Below, piece by piece: positions 26,378-36,330 of a DNA stretch of 64,000 nt. Below the pieces are notes generated by a model. That model was not told the origin of the DNA. It ran no database searches and was given only the letters and a program-made list of their open reading frames with translations. The translations under genes were made by a program, and so were the position numbers. This DNA comes from Dechloromonas sp. ZY10 (GTDB lineage: Bacteria; Pseudomonadota; Gammaproteobacteria; Burkholderiales; Rhodocyclaceae): assembly GCF_041378895.1 (NCBI RefSeq), contig NZ_CP144212.1:1535501-1599500 (forward strand), read 5' to 3'. Position 1 is the stretch's first letter. Each line of letters opens with the position of its first letter.

Positions 26378-27517
26378 TCAGCGGCATACCGTCAGGAATT
26401 GGAAAGCCGATCCGGAAACATCTGAAGGGTGCGTTACAAAGAAATTGCTTATTGACCGACCTCGAGGTTTTACTTCCGCTGACCGAAGGCCAAACACTGA
26501 CAATGGACGCTTCCCTGAAAGATCATCGACGAGTTGGATCGGCACCCCAGTGACCTGCGCCGTCCGATTAGGAGCAAGCAAATGGAGAGTCGAAAGCCCT
26601 TGGGGCTCTTGATACACCCGGACTTCTCCATGGAAATCCCCTTTGGCCAACGCCTCAGTGCTCTCATTCCTCTCTCCTGATGCCAGAAGTGACATATAAC
26701 TTGGGCAGCCCGGGCGTACCTGGCATCGGGCACAATGCTCGCCCATCACGGCGAGCGTCTCAGCCTGCCGCGACACGCCCAACGGCAGGGCCTCATTTGC
26801 CCGACGCAACAACTCCATGACTTCCTCCTCCATCGAGGACGACAAAATTCTCTCCCACAGTCCGTCTGCACCAGATACCATCAGGCGGACTTGGCGTACT
26901 CCGAATGTGCGTTTAGCAAGAACGCCATAAGCCAATATTTGAGCCCTGTATACAGGCCGCAACTCCGCCTCTCCGATCGAAATCGGTCCGGTCTTGTATT
27001 CGTGAACGCAGACTTCCCCGTCGCTGTAGCTACATACAGCATCCAACCGTCCGGACATCCCTAACTCCTCGTCGGATAAGGGACGTTCCACACCAAATCC
27101 CCCGCTCATGATGCTACGACCACTGGAGCGCGGACTTGCCCCCTCGACCTCGTAAGAGGTTGCTAGGCGCCACCGCTGCTTGATCCGTCGGCATTGCTCG
27201 TTCAGCAGTGCAGGCCCTAGTACCCTGCACTGTGGGCGGTGCATAACCAGCCACCCCAGCAAGCTACGATGCTCACGCCGGGCTAGCCATTCGAACTGGG
27301 AAAGGATTGATGCCCGAAGTTCGGGAGTCCCAAGGGAACCCAACCGGCTGCACTCCGCCGCGATACTGTGCGCAATGATGCCCAAGAGCGTCGCTGGCCC
27401 TACCGGCAATCGGGGCACCTCTAACCGCTCCGTTTCAAGGAGATAACGCAAGGGGCAATCGGCAACCAGACCCAGCTTAGAGGGCTGCCAAGCTTGCGTT
27501 CTGGAGACCAGGATCAC
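26378..27517 (-). CDS. PD-(D/E)XK nuclease of Cas4/AddB type with Fe-S cysteines
   Basis: A 379-aa RecB-family nuclease. The active site is visible as H50, D159 (GRLDAV), E173-Y-K175 (VHEYKTG) and the QxxxY motif Q193/Y197. Four cysteines, C21 near the N-terminus and C262, C265 and C271 after the nuclease core, match the split 4Fe-4S cluster of Cas4 and AddB. The C-terminal ~90 residues are unassigned. It starts at a GTG that overlaps the helicase stop by 4 bp, so the two are translationally coupled, and it may act on ends made by the helicase. Confidence 0.85.
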   Translation of the reverse strand: MILVSRTQAWQPSKLGLVADCPLRYLLETERLEVPRLPVGPATLLGIIAHSIAAECSRLGSLGTPELRASILSQFEWLARREHRSLLGWLVMHRPQCRVLGPALLNEQCRRIKQRWRLATSYEVEGASPRSSGRSIMSGGFGVERPLSDEELGMSGRLDAVCSYSDGEVCVHEYKTGPISIGEAELRPVYRAQILAYGVLAKRTFGVRQVRLMVSGADGLWERILSSSMEEEVMELLRRANEALPLGVSRQAETLAVMGEHCARCQVRPGCPSYMSLLASGERNESTEALAKGDFHGEVRVYQEPQGLSTLHLLAPNRTAQVTGVPIQLVDDLSGKRPLSVFGLRSAEVKPRGRSISNFFVTHPSDVSGSAFQFLTVCR

Positions 27518-30500
27518 TTGCCAAGGCTCATCGGGTCGCCTAATCCAGCAGATAAATCCGATCCCGAGCGTAACATTGGGATCAGTTCCCCCATCCGACG
27601 AACCAGGTCGAAGGTGCTAAGCATCTCGAGAGGAGCATCGAGGTCTGTCTCGAAGTCGGCTAGCAGGGGGCGGAACGACATCAGTCCGTCCCTAGACCAG
27701 AAGGGATGAACGACAACCCCCCAGCGGCGCGGGGCCAACTCAATCAGAGGTAGCCCATCAACGTGCTCGACCCGCGTGTTGAACAAGGTTGCCGCCTCGA
27801 CGGCCAAACGCTCAGCCATTGGCAGCCAGTCACGTAACCCAGGGGCGCTGTAGTCCTTATCAAGTCCAGAAAGGAATGCGTCATCCAAGAGTGCCTGCAA
27901 GGTATCTAGTCCGAGTCGCCAGTCCAACAGGCCGTGATACTGCTGATTCCCATAGCGGTGGATGCAACGATAGCAACCTGAGAAGCACTTACTCGCGTGA
28001 GGCTCAGACAAAATATCGACCAGAAAATCTGGCTGGATAACTGGATTCAGCAAGGCGCGGACGGCGTCGACAACCAAGCGACGGCCTTGATTGTCCGGCT
28101 GTGCCAGTTGATTGCAAAAACCCGAGCCATTCACAAGCTGATCCGCAAGCTGCAAGACCAATGTGTCACCAGTGGAGGAGTTTCGAATCTTTGGAGCCAA
28201 AATCTCGAACTCCCCAGGGTCTACGTCAAAGTAGTTTTTTGACACAAAGTCAACCAACAACACACAGGCTGAAATCGCTCCAGCACGAACTCCCGGGCTC
28301 AACGCATCCTCTCCCGCCAATGCTGCACGCCGCAGCTGCAGGTTCGGATTGGGGCGCGCCATCTCCAGGACGAGGGAGCTTGTCCGCTTTTCCGCTGCGA
28401 GATAGAAGCCTTGTTCTTTCACGGGAACTCCTCGGAACCGTGACTGAATTTGTGTGCTCCCTGTATCCATGTCGATAACCTGTGGAGAAATCCATAAGTC
28501 CTCGACGGTTACGCGTCTTGCGTACCCCTGGTCATCGACATAGGTTGTCAGGTTGCCCTTCTGCGCGGAGAACCCTTGCCAATGGCCGTCGATATACTCA
28601 CCCCTGTTCAGTCTTACAAGGTTTACGCCTTCGCTGAAGCCGACCCGCACATTGGTGTGATAAACGTACTCGACCGGAATCGCTTCCGCAAATGCAATGG
28701 AAACACGACTCGCCCGCGTGAGGACTTCGTCAATCCGGTCATCGTATGGACGAGGCAGGAGGGTCGTCACAAACTCGTCAGGGACATAAGCGGTGAAGAC
28801 ACGAGCGCCGTCCATGCTGGCTTGGCAGAATCGGCAGGTCGGCGCCAGCGGTACCCCACCGCTAGCCGGATTCAACAGCAGACAGACAGAACACTCGGCC
28901 AGCTCCTTGGGTTCGCCCAGCCGGCTATCAAGCGCCTTGACCTCCCCTCTAGGTGAAACCGCCACGCGCCCCCCCGCGAAGCCCGCGGTCAAGTAGGTGC
29001 GCTTATCCTTTACCAGTTGTCGTCCGGGCGCGAATTCCTGTATGGCTATATCGATGTCGCGGTCCATTGTCACGGCCTCGATCTTCCCTCGTTTATTCAT
29101 GGCCAGCTTCGTGACCAGGTTGCGCACGCGCGTTGGCATTCCATACATCGGAAACAGCCCTGATTCCGCAAGCCCCTCCGCCAGACCGAGCCCCTGAAGG
29201 GCAGGGTTGCGCGCGACAGACTTGATCTCATCTATTACCTGCTGAACCGTCAGATGCTGGCTGATCTCCTGCAGAAGATTCTGTGAGTACCCTACGCATT
29301 CTTCTATCATCGCATCTCGTAGGGGGAGAAGCGCAGTCAAGGCCTCAGCCAACCGTTCGAACCATGGAGCAGGAGGCTGTGGAATGTCGGCTACCCTGAT
29401 GAATTCTCCATGATTGTCGGGGGAGCTCCTGAGCGCATCCCCTGGCCACTGACCAATCCATTGACGACGCATTATTCGGAAAGCCTCCACGCACCAATGC
29501 TTCCGTATTACTCGCTCGGGAATCTGCCGGAGCCCGGTACTCAGGAAGGGGGGCGGCGGCGCATCCCCTGTGATTGACTCCGGATGCCGGAAATAGTGGA
29601 GGTCATGGCTCTTGTTGCGGCACACGGTAAGCACGAAGGAATATGCCTGCCCACGTCGTCCGGCCCGACCCACGCGCTGTTGGTAATTGAAGCGCTGGGG
29701 CGGCATGTTAGCTTCGAAAACAGCACGGAGATCGCCAATATCAACCCCGACCTCCATTGTTGTGGTCACGGACAGCACATCGACCAAACGTGCGTCGCGG
29801 TCAAGCTCCCTATCGACTTCCAGCATAGGGTTGGCCTGTGGCAGGATGTCATCGTCATCATTGATGAGGATGCCCTTGAAGCGGCGGAGCCGTGCCGCAG
29901 GATTTGACGTGATCCCAGTCAATTCCTCCGCACGCAGGCGATAGAGCCCCGCTGAATCCAAGATGCGGCGGCTCAGGTAGTTGCTCTGGCGCAACGCCTG
30001 CACGGTGCCGCTGGCATCGGCTGGCAGAGGATCGGCACAGCGCGTGCAATATCCGGTGCCCCTGTGCAGATGCACTCGACCACACTGTGCGCAACGCCAA
30101 TAGGCATCGTCGGCGCCAACATGCCGGAAGTGGAGTTCGCGAACTTTAAGGAAGCCATGGGGGTGTCCAGCGTTCGTCAAAAGGCCAAGGAGCTCGGCCA
30201 AAATATCCCTCCATGTTGAAGGGAACACCTTCTCCACATATCTTTTTAGGCGACCTCGAACATCCCCGGGCGCCCCCCAGGGGCGCTCGGGGGTGTAGGC
30301 ATTGGGAACAACCCGGTAGTCATCACTGATGATGCGCATCAACGCATCGAACTTTTCTAGCTCGACACGTTTTTTCCCTCCCGCAAGAGGAAGGCAAGGG
30401 TAGCCCCATCCCGCTTCCTCGAGAGAGAAATAAGTTGGGTTGAACACGGTTTCCCCAACCAGCCTTTCCAGCTTTTCCGACAGCTGCTGTGCCGCAAGCT

Positions 30501-33500
30501 GAATTGTAGAATCCATCCCCTGCCGCTGCGCCCATGACCATCCGTAGCTCGATCGTTGGAAAAGTTGCTGCCAGGCGAATTGGTCATTGATCTGCAGTCC
30601 TGGAACACGTTCCGGAAAAGGCGCAATGCCGACGCGGTCCGTCGGGTGAATACCTAGCCGGATAAAGGCCTCCAACAACTCCCCCACCGGCTGCCCGGGT
30701 TGAGGCTGGATATTCGGAAGCACCTTCGAAAGCGGGACAGAGTCGCATAAGGCTTGGCTACGCTGGGCAGATAAGGCACTCTGCTCCTCAATTGCTACCA
30801 TCCTTGCTCTGCGAATCTCTTCTGGGTCGGATGCAGTCTTGAGTTTTGCGGTCAGCTCTAGAATTAGGTCGTCATAGGCCGCAATCCGGGCATCTAATTC
30901 TTGGATTGAGGTCGCACTGCCATCAACCCGCCCGATCGTACGGACCAGCACCTCCCGGCGGATATCGTCATGGTGGCCGCCCTCAAGGTCCAGCGCCGTC
31001 CTGGCGGCGTCCTGACGGCTGTCTGAGAAGGCCACAAACCGGTCAGCAGCCGAGGGGGAGTCCTCTTTTAGCTGGCCCATCAGCGATGATGAGAGCAACT
31101 GGGACATCTTAGAGAAACCGGTCCTGAAGCCCCGAATAGGGGAGTTCCGATAAATCTTGTTTCGGTAAGAGATTCCGCAGGCCGGGCACTGGAAAGGCAA
31201 TGCTGTTCCCGGGTCCGCAGGGCTCCGCTGATCTCGCGTGCCATTAAACGACGCTGGGTTCGTGTAGTAGTAATAGCCCGGAACCTGGTAGTCGCAGTTG
31301 GCCGACGCTGGCGTAAGGCAAAGAGTCGCGGTCCGCATGTCGAGGAGCGCTGGACTCCATGCCCCTTGCGCGTCCTCCGCGGAGATTCGCTCGTCGCCAA
31401 ACGGCGGGAACCGCGACACAACAGGCATGAACAGTGCGTAGTCCTCGGCGGAACGGTCATTCACCAATTGTCCCTTCACGCGCTCCGGCAAAAGATCAGT
31501 GTCAGGGTCGTTGGGGGATAACTCGATATGGTCATGGGACTCGCGGCCTTTCTTCCCCCCGTAGAAGAGGGTTCCACAGCACTCGCAGTAGAGCAGCTCC
31601 ACACGCCGCATGCCCTTAGCCCCGTTCGACTGTTTGCCGTAGCGTTCGCCAGATTCGATGCTCAGATCGCTGAACAGGGCACGGGAACGCTCCGCTCCAT
31701 GAATTGACGGGCAAACCGGGGAAGGGGCAACAAACAACCCCTCCAGGGCTCTGATAAATGCATGCACACGGAACCGAGGAACGCTCCTCGTATCAGGGAA
31801 CGGCATGGAGAACAATGTCCGCCAATCGTCCGTGCAGCCCCGGAGCCATACCAGGAGCCCCACAGCCTTCGGCCCTAGGGAGGCTTCCCCGAATAACCGA
31901 AGCGCAATGTCCGAGATCGAGGTCGCGCGGACGCTACGCTCATCCTTCCCGCAGCCCCATTGGAGCAATATCCCAGCCTGCGTTACCGCCTCCTCGGCAA
32001 TCCGGAAGAGAGGTGAACTGCCATCTACCGGCAGACCTAACGCATGGCACGCGTTCGTCCACACCGGTCGCATGTTCTCATCTACGGCTCGGTCGGAAAG
32101 TGACGCCCGCAGCGTCTCAAGGGCCTCACAAACCGCTAACGGGTCGGCGGCATTGGCGGGCGGGACCGGGGAAATCTCCCTGCCCTGAACGATGGCTGAT
32201 TTCCAATCGGGCATTTGACCATCGCGGGCGAGGCCTGCACTGCGGAAGAATCCCCAGAGGTATTCAAGACTCTTGGATGCATTAAGGTCGTCCAGCGGAA
32301 GCGAAGCGCTGGAACAAAGAACCCGGAGCTTATGCCGGTGGGCAGGCCTGTGAAGGCCGAGCCGTATCAAGAGCATACGGATCAGGTTGGCGACCTCGGT
32401 CCCAGGAGATCCCCGTTGCAGATGCAGTTCGTCGATCACCAGATAGAAGTACGCGTCCGCCGAGGACTCAAGCCAAGCCTTCGTTTGCTCAAAGATTGGC
32501 TCGTCGATTTCCCGGACAAGCATGGTCGAAAGCATGCTTGTGTTGGAGATTAGGATGTCTGGAGGATTGCGCTGCATCGACCAGCGGTCAACCATCTCAT
32601 TCCCTGTTGGACTCGCAAAGTTATAGCGAAGGTCATTTACGGTGGATTTGCTCTCGCCTCCGGCTTCAGCGGCCATGCGCTCAATCTCGTCTTGTGTAGC
32701 CGCCAAGTCACGTAGGTATGCGCGTAATGCTTTGACCCGTTCCCGGCTGCTGTTGGCTTCAGCACGGTTATGTACGCGAGGATGCCGATGCCAACCGGTG
32801 ACCGGGGTTGCGCTAGTGTAACGACCGAAGTAGATGCGGTTGTTTCCAAAATGGCGGGCCATCGCCGCACTTGCCTCTGGCGAATCAAAGGCACGTCTCA
32901 GGCGCACCATCTGGTCCTCGACCAAGGCGTTCATCGGGTACAAGATCAGAGCACGGATGCCCTTGGGGCGGGCGTTCGCCTCAAACGGAGCATCCCGTCT
33001 GTAGCGAGGCTCCCCTTCGTCCAGAGCCCACCAATGAGGTTCGTCGTTCGGTGCGCCTTGCGGCCAAGTCACGGCCTCCCTCGCAAGAGCGGCCAAAATC
33101 GGGAGCAGGAAGGATTCGGTCTTTCCAGAGCCAGTGCCCGAGGTCACGATTCCAGGAGTGCCCCGAGAAACCCCTTTGCGCAGCATCTCCAACTGGTGAG
33201 AGTAAAGGTTGAACTTGGCCCTGCCGGGTTCTCCCGGCAAGGCCGGCAGCAATCCGCAGAGCGCAAGGTCCACGAACGCTTGCCGCTGCGCCAAGGAGAA
33301 ATTCGGCAGCCACTTCTTTCCCAACGCCTCGTCGAGAAGGTCGTCCAATCGGACCCCACTGTTCTCGTAATTGGGCAACGGCTCGAGCATGGGCTCTGCG
33401 CAAAGGGTTCCGGACTGCTCAAGCAACTCTCGACGCATTGCTTGAATCTCGTCGTCACCGATACGGAACGCCGTCTCCAAATAGGTTATGAAGAACTCTC

Positions 33501-33534
33501 GGATTTTGTGGAAAGCTTCGATGGGATTTTTCAT
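27514..33534 (-). CDS. Giant DEAD/DEAH helicase with DUF1998 domain (DruE-like)
   Basis: A 2006-aa superfamily 2 helicase. Walker A is TSGTGSGKT (131-139), motif Ia ILYPMNALVEDQMVRL (about 197-212), motif II DELH (368-371) and motif VI QQRVGRAGRRGQ (about 1285-1295). Zinc-ribbon-like CxxC pairs occur at CECCG, CPACG and CAQCG...CTRC. The DUF1998 region near the C-terminus has CFSGCYRCIHRYGNQQYH (about 1845-1865). Size and layout match DruE of Druantia defence systems. It follows the 920-aa gene by 14 bp and is coupled to the nuclease gene. Confidence 0.9.
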   Translation of the reverse strand: MKNPIEAFHKIREFFITYLETAFRIGDDEIQAMRRELLEQSGTLCAEPMLEPLPNYENSGVRLDDLLDEALGKKWLPNFSLAQRQAFVDLALCGLLPALPGEPGRAKFNLYSHQLEMLRKGVSRGTPGIVTSGTGSGKTESFLLPILAALAREAVTWPQGAPNDEPHWWALDEGEPRYRRDAPFEANARPKGIRALILYPMNALVEDQMVRLRRAFDSPEASAAMARHFGNNRIYFGRYTSATPVTGWHRHPRVHNRAEANSSRERVKALRAYLRDLAATQDEIERMAAEAGGESKSTVNDLRYNFASPTGNEMVDRWSMQRNPPDILISNTSMLSTMLVREIDEPIFEQTKAWLESSADAYFYLVIDELHLQRGSPGTEVANLIRMLLIRLGLHRPAHRHKLRVLCSSASLPLDDLNASKSLEYLWGFFRSAGLARDGQMPDWKSAIVQGREISPVPPANAADPLAVCEALETLRASLSDRAVDENMRPVWTNACHALGLPVDGSSPLFRIAEEAVTQAGILLQWGCGKDERSVRATSISDIALRLFGEASLGPKAVGLLVWLRGCTDDWRTLFSMPFPDTRSVPRFRVHAFIRALEGLFVAPSPVCPSIHGAERSRALFSDLSIESGERYGKQSNGAKGMRRVELLYCECCGTLFYGGKKGRESHDHIELSPNDPDTDLLPERVKGQLVNDRSAEDYALFMPVVSRFPPFGDERISAEDAQGAWSPALLDMRTATLCLTPASANCDYQVPGYYYYTNPASFNGTRDQRSPADPGTALPFQCPACGISYRNKIYRNSPIRGFRTGFSKMSQLLSSSLMGQLKEDSPSAADRFVAFSDSRQDAARTALDLEGGHHDDIRREVLVRTIGRVDGSATSIQELDARIAAYDDLILELTAKLKTASDPEEIRRARMVAIEEQSALSAQRSQALCDSVPLSKVLPNIQPQPGQPVGELLEAFIRLGIHPTDRVGIAPFPERVPGLQINDQFAWQQLFQRSSYGWSWAQRQGMDSTIQLAAQQLSEKLERLVGETVFNPTYFSLEEAGWGYPCLPLAGGKKRVELEKFDALMRIISDDYRVVPNAYTPERPWGAPGDVRGRLKRYVEKVFPSTWRDILAELLGLLTNAGHPHGFLKVRELHFRHVGADDAYWRCAQCGRVHLHRGTGYCTRCADPLPADASGTVQALRQSNYLSRRILDSAGLYRLRAEELTGITSNPAARLRRFKGILINDDDDILPQANPMLEVDRELDRDARLVDVLSVTTTMEVGVDIGDLRAVFEANMPPQRFNYQQRVGRAGRRGQAYSFVLTVCRNKSHDLHYFRHPESITGDAPPPPFLSTGLRQIPERVIRKHWCVEAFRIMRRQWIGQWPGDALRSSPDNHGEFIRVADIPQPPAPWFERLAEALTALLPLRDAMIEECVGYSQNLLQEISQHLTVQQVIDEIKSVARNPALQGLGLAEGLAESGLFPMYGMPTRVRNLVTKLAMNKRGKIEAVTMDRDIDIAIQEFAPGRQLVKDKRTYLTAGFAGGRVAVSPRGEVKALDSRLGEPKELAECSVCLLLNPASGGVPLAPTCRFCQASMDGARVFTAYVPDEFVTTLLPRPYDDRIDEVLTRASRVSIAFAEAIPVEYVYHTNVRVGFSEGVNLVRLNRGEYIDGHWQGFSAQKGNLTTYVDDQGYARRVTVEDLWISPQVIDMDTGSTQIQSRFRGVPVKEQGFYLAAEKRTSSLVLEMARPNPNLQLRRAALAGEDALSPGVRAGAISACVLLVDFVSKNYFDVDPGEFEILAPKIRNSSTGDTLVLQLADQLVNGSGFCNQLAQPDNQGRRLVVDAVRALLNPVIQPDFLVDILSEPHASKCFSGCYRCIHRYGNQQYHGLLDWRLGLDTLQALLDDAFLSGLDKDYSAPGLRDWLPMAERLAVEAATLFNTRVEHVDGLPLIELAPRRWGVVVHPFWSRDGLMSFRPLLADFETDLDAPLEMLSTFDLVRRMGELIPMLRSGSDLSAGLGDPMSLGK

Positions 33535-33548
33535 GCTTTGAACCTTTA

Positions 33549-36311
33549 TTACTTAACGGCCGGGAGCACTTCCGTCTCATAGCAAGCCCCGATATACCGA
33601 ACAACTCTCGCCCGCAAAGAGGGCGCCTCCCTACTGACGGCTTCCTCAAGGGCTTGTCGCTCCACTCTCCCCAGCAGGAACGCGCACCGCGTCAGCTCAG
33701 CCAACTCATCCAAGGGGACATTGAGGGACTCCATCAGTCGCTTTGTCCGCTCGACGATGCTGGAGCATTCTGCATGGTGCGCTTGCGGGTCATTTTCCCC
33801 TGAAATGTGGGAAGCATGGTCGGCAACCCAATAGTGCAGAGGCCTCTCGATATCGTGACGAACATTGCTGTCATCCCACGGATGGTCTGCATTGAACCAG
33901 GCCAGGATCGAAGCATAAGGTTTAGGAATCGGGAACGTCGTCTGACCTGCGATCAAATCCAAAGTGAAGAAAATTGGTGCCACGATCCGCAGCGCACGCG
34001 GTACGCCACCTTCACCACACCAGGCCACTACCCGGCCGACCCCGCGACGACCGGCCGCCTCCAACAACTCCGGCAAGATGGATTCTGGGGGAACTCGGTT
34101 AAAACCGCGAAGCACCACATGACAGGGGATGCTCTCCGCCTGGCATTGTTCAAGGAATGCACCGAGCGTGCTCGGGGCAAGTTGGGTGCGACAAAGTGCG
34201 ATTGGGGCGTTAAGGAGATCGGCCCAGCCAAACATGTCGCCTGAGACAGAGACCTCCACGGAGTTCCCTCCCGCCAGGGTATCGCTGACCAGTCCCTGAA
34301 GCACGCCCGCCTGAGATCCCGAGATGCTGACGAAGCCTGCCGCCAACATTGTGCTGATCACCGCCTTGCAATAGTTGGAAGAGACACCGGAGTAGAGCGA
34401 GTACAGCTTAGTCGCTACAACCAGTCCCTCCGCATCCGAGATTGGGGAGCCGTCAACGGTCGGCACCGGCAGGGCCGACACAGTAGGCGTGGCATTGTGG
34501 ACGGCGGGAGCCATGCCAGCATTAGGTGCCAGAAAAGGTAGCAAGGTTGCCACCTCTGCCAATTTGGCGAATCCATTTTGTGTGGTGCGTTCGAAGGCGC
34601 GTTGGAGTTCCTTGGTGAGGGCTGCCGCAGTCGACTCGTTTTGAGCACGTATCCTCTTGAGGGTTTCCTCCTGGGTAGCCCGTACGGCCTTCAACTCCTC
34701 AATCTCTTCACGTATCCTGTCGGCCTCCTTGCGATACGTGCTAACCAGTTCCGCCTTCCGGTCCTCGATGGCTTGTTGGATATCGGGACGCTGCAGAACG
34801 CGCTCCACCACCTGTTCCGCCAAATCGCGGCCCAATTCCACAGAGGAGACGAGTTCAATGGCACGCATCGCCGACCGCCGAATGCCGAGCCCCATGAACT
34901 CGGCGGAGACCGACTCTTGCAGTCTGCCGATTTGCCCCTTGGTTAGCCTCGGCACATCTTCCAAATCCTTTTGCTGCTTGAGCAGCCTACCGATCAATAC
35001 CTCCGGCGGAGCCCAATCGTAATTTTCTGCCGCTGCTGGCAGCGCGGATAGGATCAACGATTTGCCTGCAACCTGATGGACGACGATCGAGCGATAAGCT
35101 GCGACGCTGTTTTCGAGGGGCTGGACACTGGAGCGGGGAAGCAAGGCAAGACCATCCTGGAGCAGAAACAAGGTTGATCCGGCTCCACGGTGGATGTGGG
35201 TTTGCACCCAGTTACGAACCTGATCGGGATGGTCAGAACGATGGGGTACTTCAAAAACGGTCAGCGCGCGTCCGACCACCTGCTGGACAACATACTGGGT
35301 CTTTTCTGAAGGATTTTCACGTGCAATGTCCAGCACCCAGTCGGTCTGATCGTGATTGACCATTGCACCAGCCCGGGCAGGAAACAGGATGGCCGAACCG
35401 GTCCCAGGAAATGCGATTAGGGCATCCTTGGGCGTGACCTCAAGCCATTCGCCATCACGAAAAACCCCGAAAATCGAAAAAAAACGTGTCCCTTGCGCCG
35501 TCTGATTTGTGAAATGCCCGAGGACGCGGACACTTCCATCAGAATCAATCGGACTAGACACTGTGGCACGGCGGCAAGACACCACCTGGACATCACTTTG
35601 GGGACTTGAGTCGGATCGACTCACCTCAATATTGCCAAATCCGGCTAAGCGCTCCAACAATGCTGAGGGCACATCATCACTGGTATCCAGCAGTTTGCCC
35701 AAGAGAGCCTGGTCGTTTCTGCCGGCGGCGAATGCAACTGCGATACTGAGTGACACCAGCTTGGTAGGGTGCCCAGGTGAAGATGTACCCCTTACCAATC
35801 CGAGCGCATTGTCGATATCCGCTGCCTCTATGCCTTCGCCCTGGAACGACACAGGAGTCAATCTGGTGTTCTCATTCTCCCTCGTGGGCGAGAGGAAGGC
35901 CAAGATTTCCGGAGCATCCGAAAGATCGGCGAGCCCTGCGATGAGAGCCAGCCAGAGAGGTCTTGTGGCTTCATCTGCCCATTGGTCAGGCGGCATGTCC
36001 GCCAGGGACTTCAGCGCTTCTGGGAGTGAAGCGGCATCAGTAAGCATGCCGTGCCGAGTCAACCATTTCAGGAGAATCCCTATCCATTCGCGAGGATGAA
36101 CGGAGAAGAGTTTTTCAAAGCACTTCTGCGGATCGGACGGCGGGTTCGAGGCCTGAGGGACCCGTGCGGGAATCAGGGCCGCCTTCGACTCCTGCATGAA
36201 TTTGAAGACCAGATGGTCGGGAATCACAGCCTTCACCATGGCTTCCCAACGAAGCAACCCTGCCGAGACGCGGCTTCTCATCTTATTTGTCATAGCTGTG
36301 TTCTTGTGCAT
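33549..36311 (-). CDS. 920-aa defence-operon protein, coiled coil plus possible degenerate AAA region
   Basis: Function not recognised. Residues of about 505-580 form a strongly charged coiled coil (ESTAAALTKELQRAFERT at its end). The C-terminal third resembles the order of an McrB-like AAA module: a VSISGSQ strand-loop where a P-loop would sit, then VVLRGFNRVPPESILPELLEA. The lysine and Ser/Thr of a working Walker A are absent. The gene starts 19 bp after the 949-aa gene and ends 14 bp before the helicase. By position and size it fits one of the unassigned druF/druG slots of type II Druantia. An alternative start is Met7. Confidence 0.75.
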   Translation of the reverse strand: MHKNTAMTNKMRSRVSAGLLRWEAMVKAVIPDHLVFKFMQESKAALIPARVPQASNPPSDPQKCFEKLFSVHPREWIGILLKWLTRHGMLTDAASLPEALKSLADMPPDQWADEATRPLWLALIAGLADLSDAPEILAFLSPTRENENTRLTPVSFQGEGIEAADIDNALGLVRGTSSPGHPTKLVSLSIAVAFAAGRNDQALLGKLLDTSDDVPSALLERLAGFGNIEVSRSDSSPQSDVQVVSCRRATVSSPIDSDGSVRVLGHFTNQTAQGTRFFSIFGVFRDGEWLEVTPKDALIAFPGTGSAILFPARAGAMVNHDQTDWVLDIARENPSEKTQYVVQQVVGRALTVFEVPHRSDHPDQVRNWVQTHIHRGAGSTLFLLQDGLALLPRSSVQPLENSVAAYRSIVVHQVAGKSLILSALPAAAENYDWAPPEVLIGRLLKQQKDLEDVPRLTKGQIGRLQESVSAEFMGLGIRRSAMRAIELVSSVELGRDLAEQVVERVLQRPDIQQAIEDRKAELVSTYRKEADRIREEIEELKAVRATQEETLKRIRAQNESTAAALTKELQRAFERTTQNGFAKLAEVATLLPFLAPNAGMAPAVHNATPTVSALPVPTVDGSPISDAEGLVVATKLYSLYSGVSSNYCKAVISTMLAAGFVSISGSQAGVLQGLVSDTLAGGNSVEVSVSGDMFGWADLLNAPIALCRTQLAPSTLGAFLEQCQAESIPCHVVLRGFNRVPPESILPELLEAAGRRGVGRVVAWCGEGGVPRALRIVAPIFFTLDLIAGQTTFPIPKPYASILAWFNADHPWDDSNVRHDIERPLHYWVADHASHISGENDPQAHHAECSSIVERTKRLMESLNVPLDELAELTRCAFLLGRVERQALEEAVSREAPSLRARVVRYIGACYETEVLPAVK

Positions 36312-36330
36312 ATTCTTGCGTGCTCAAATG

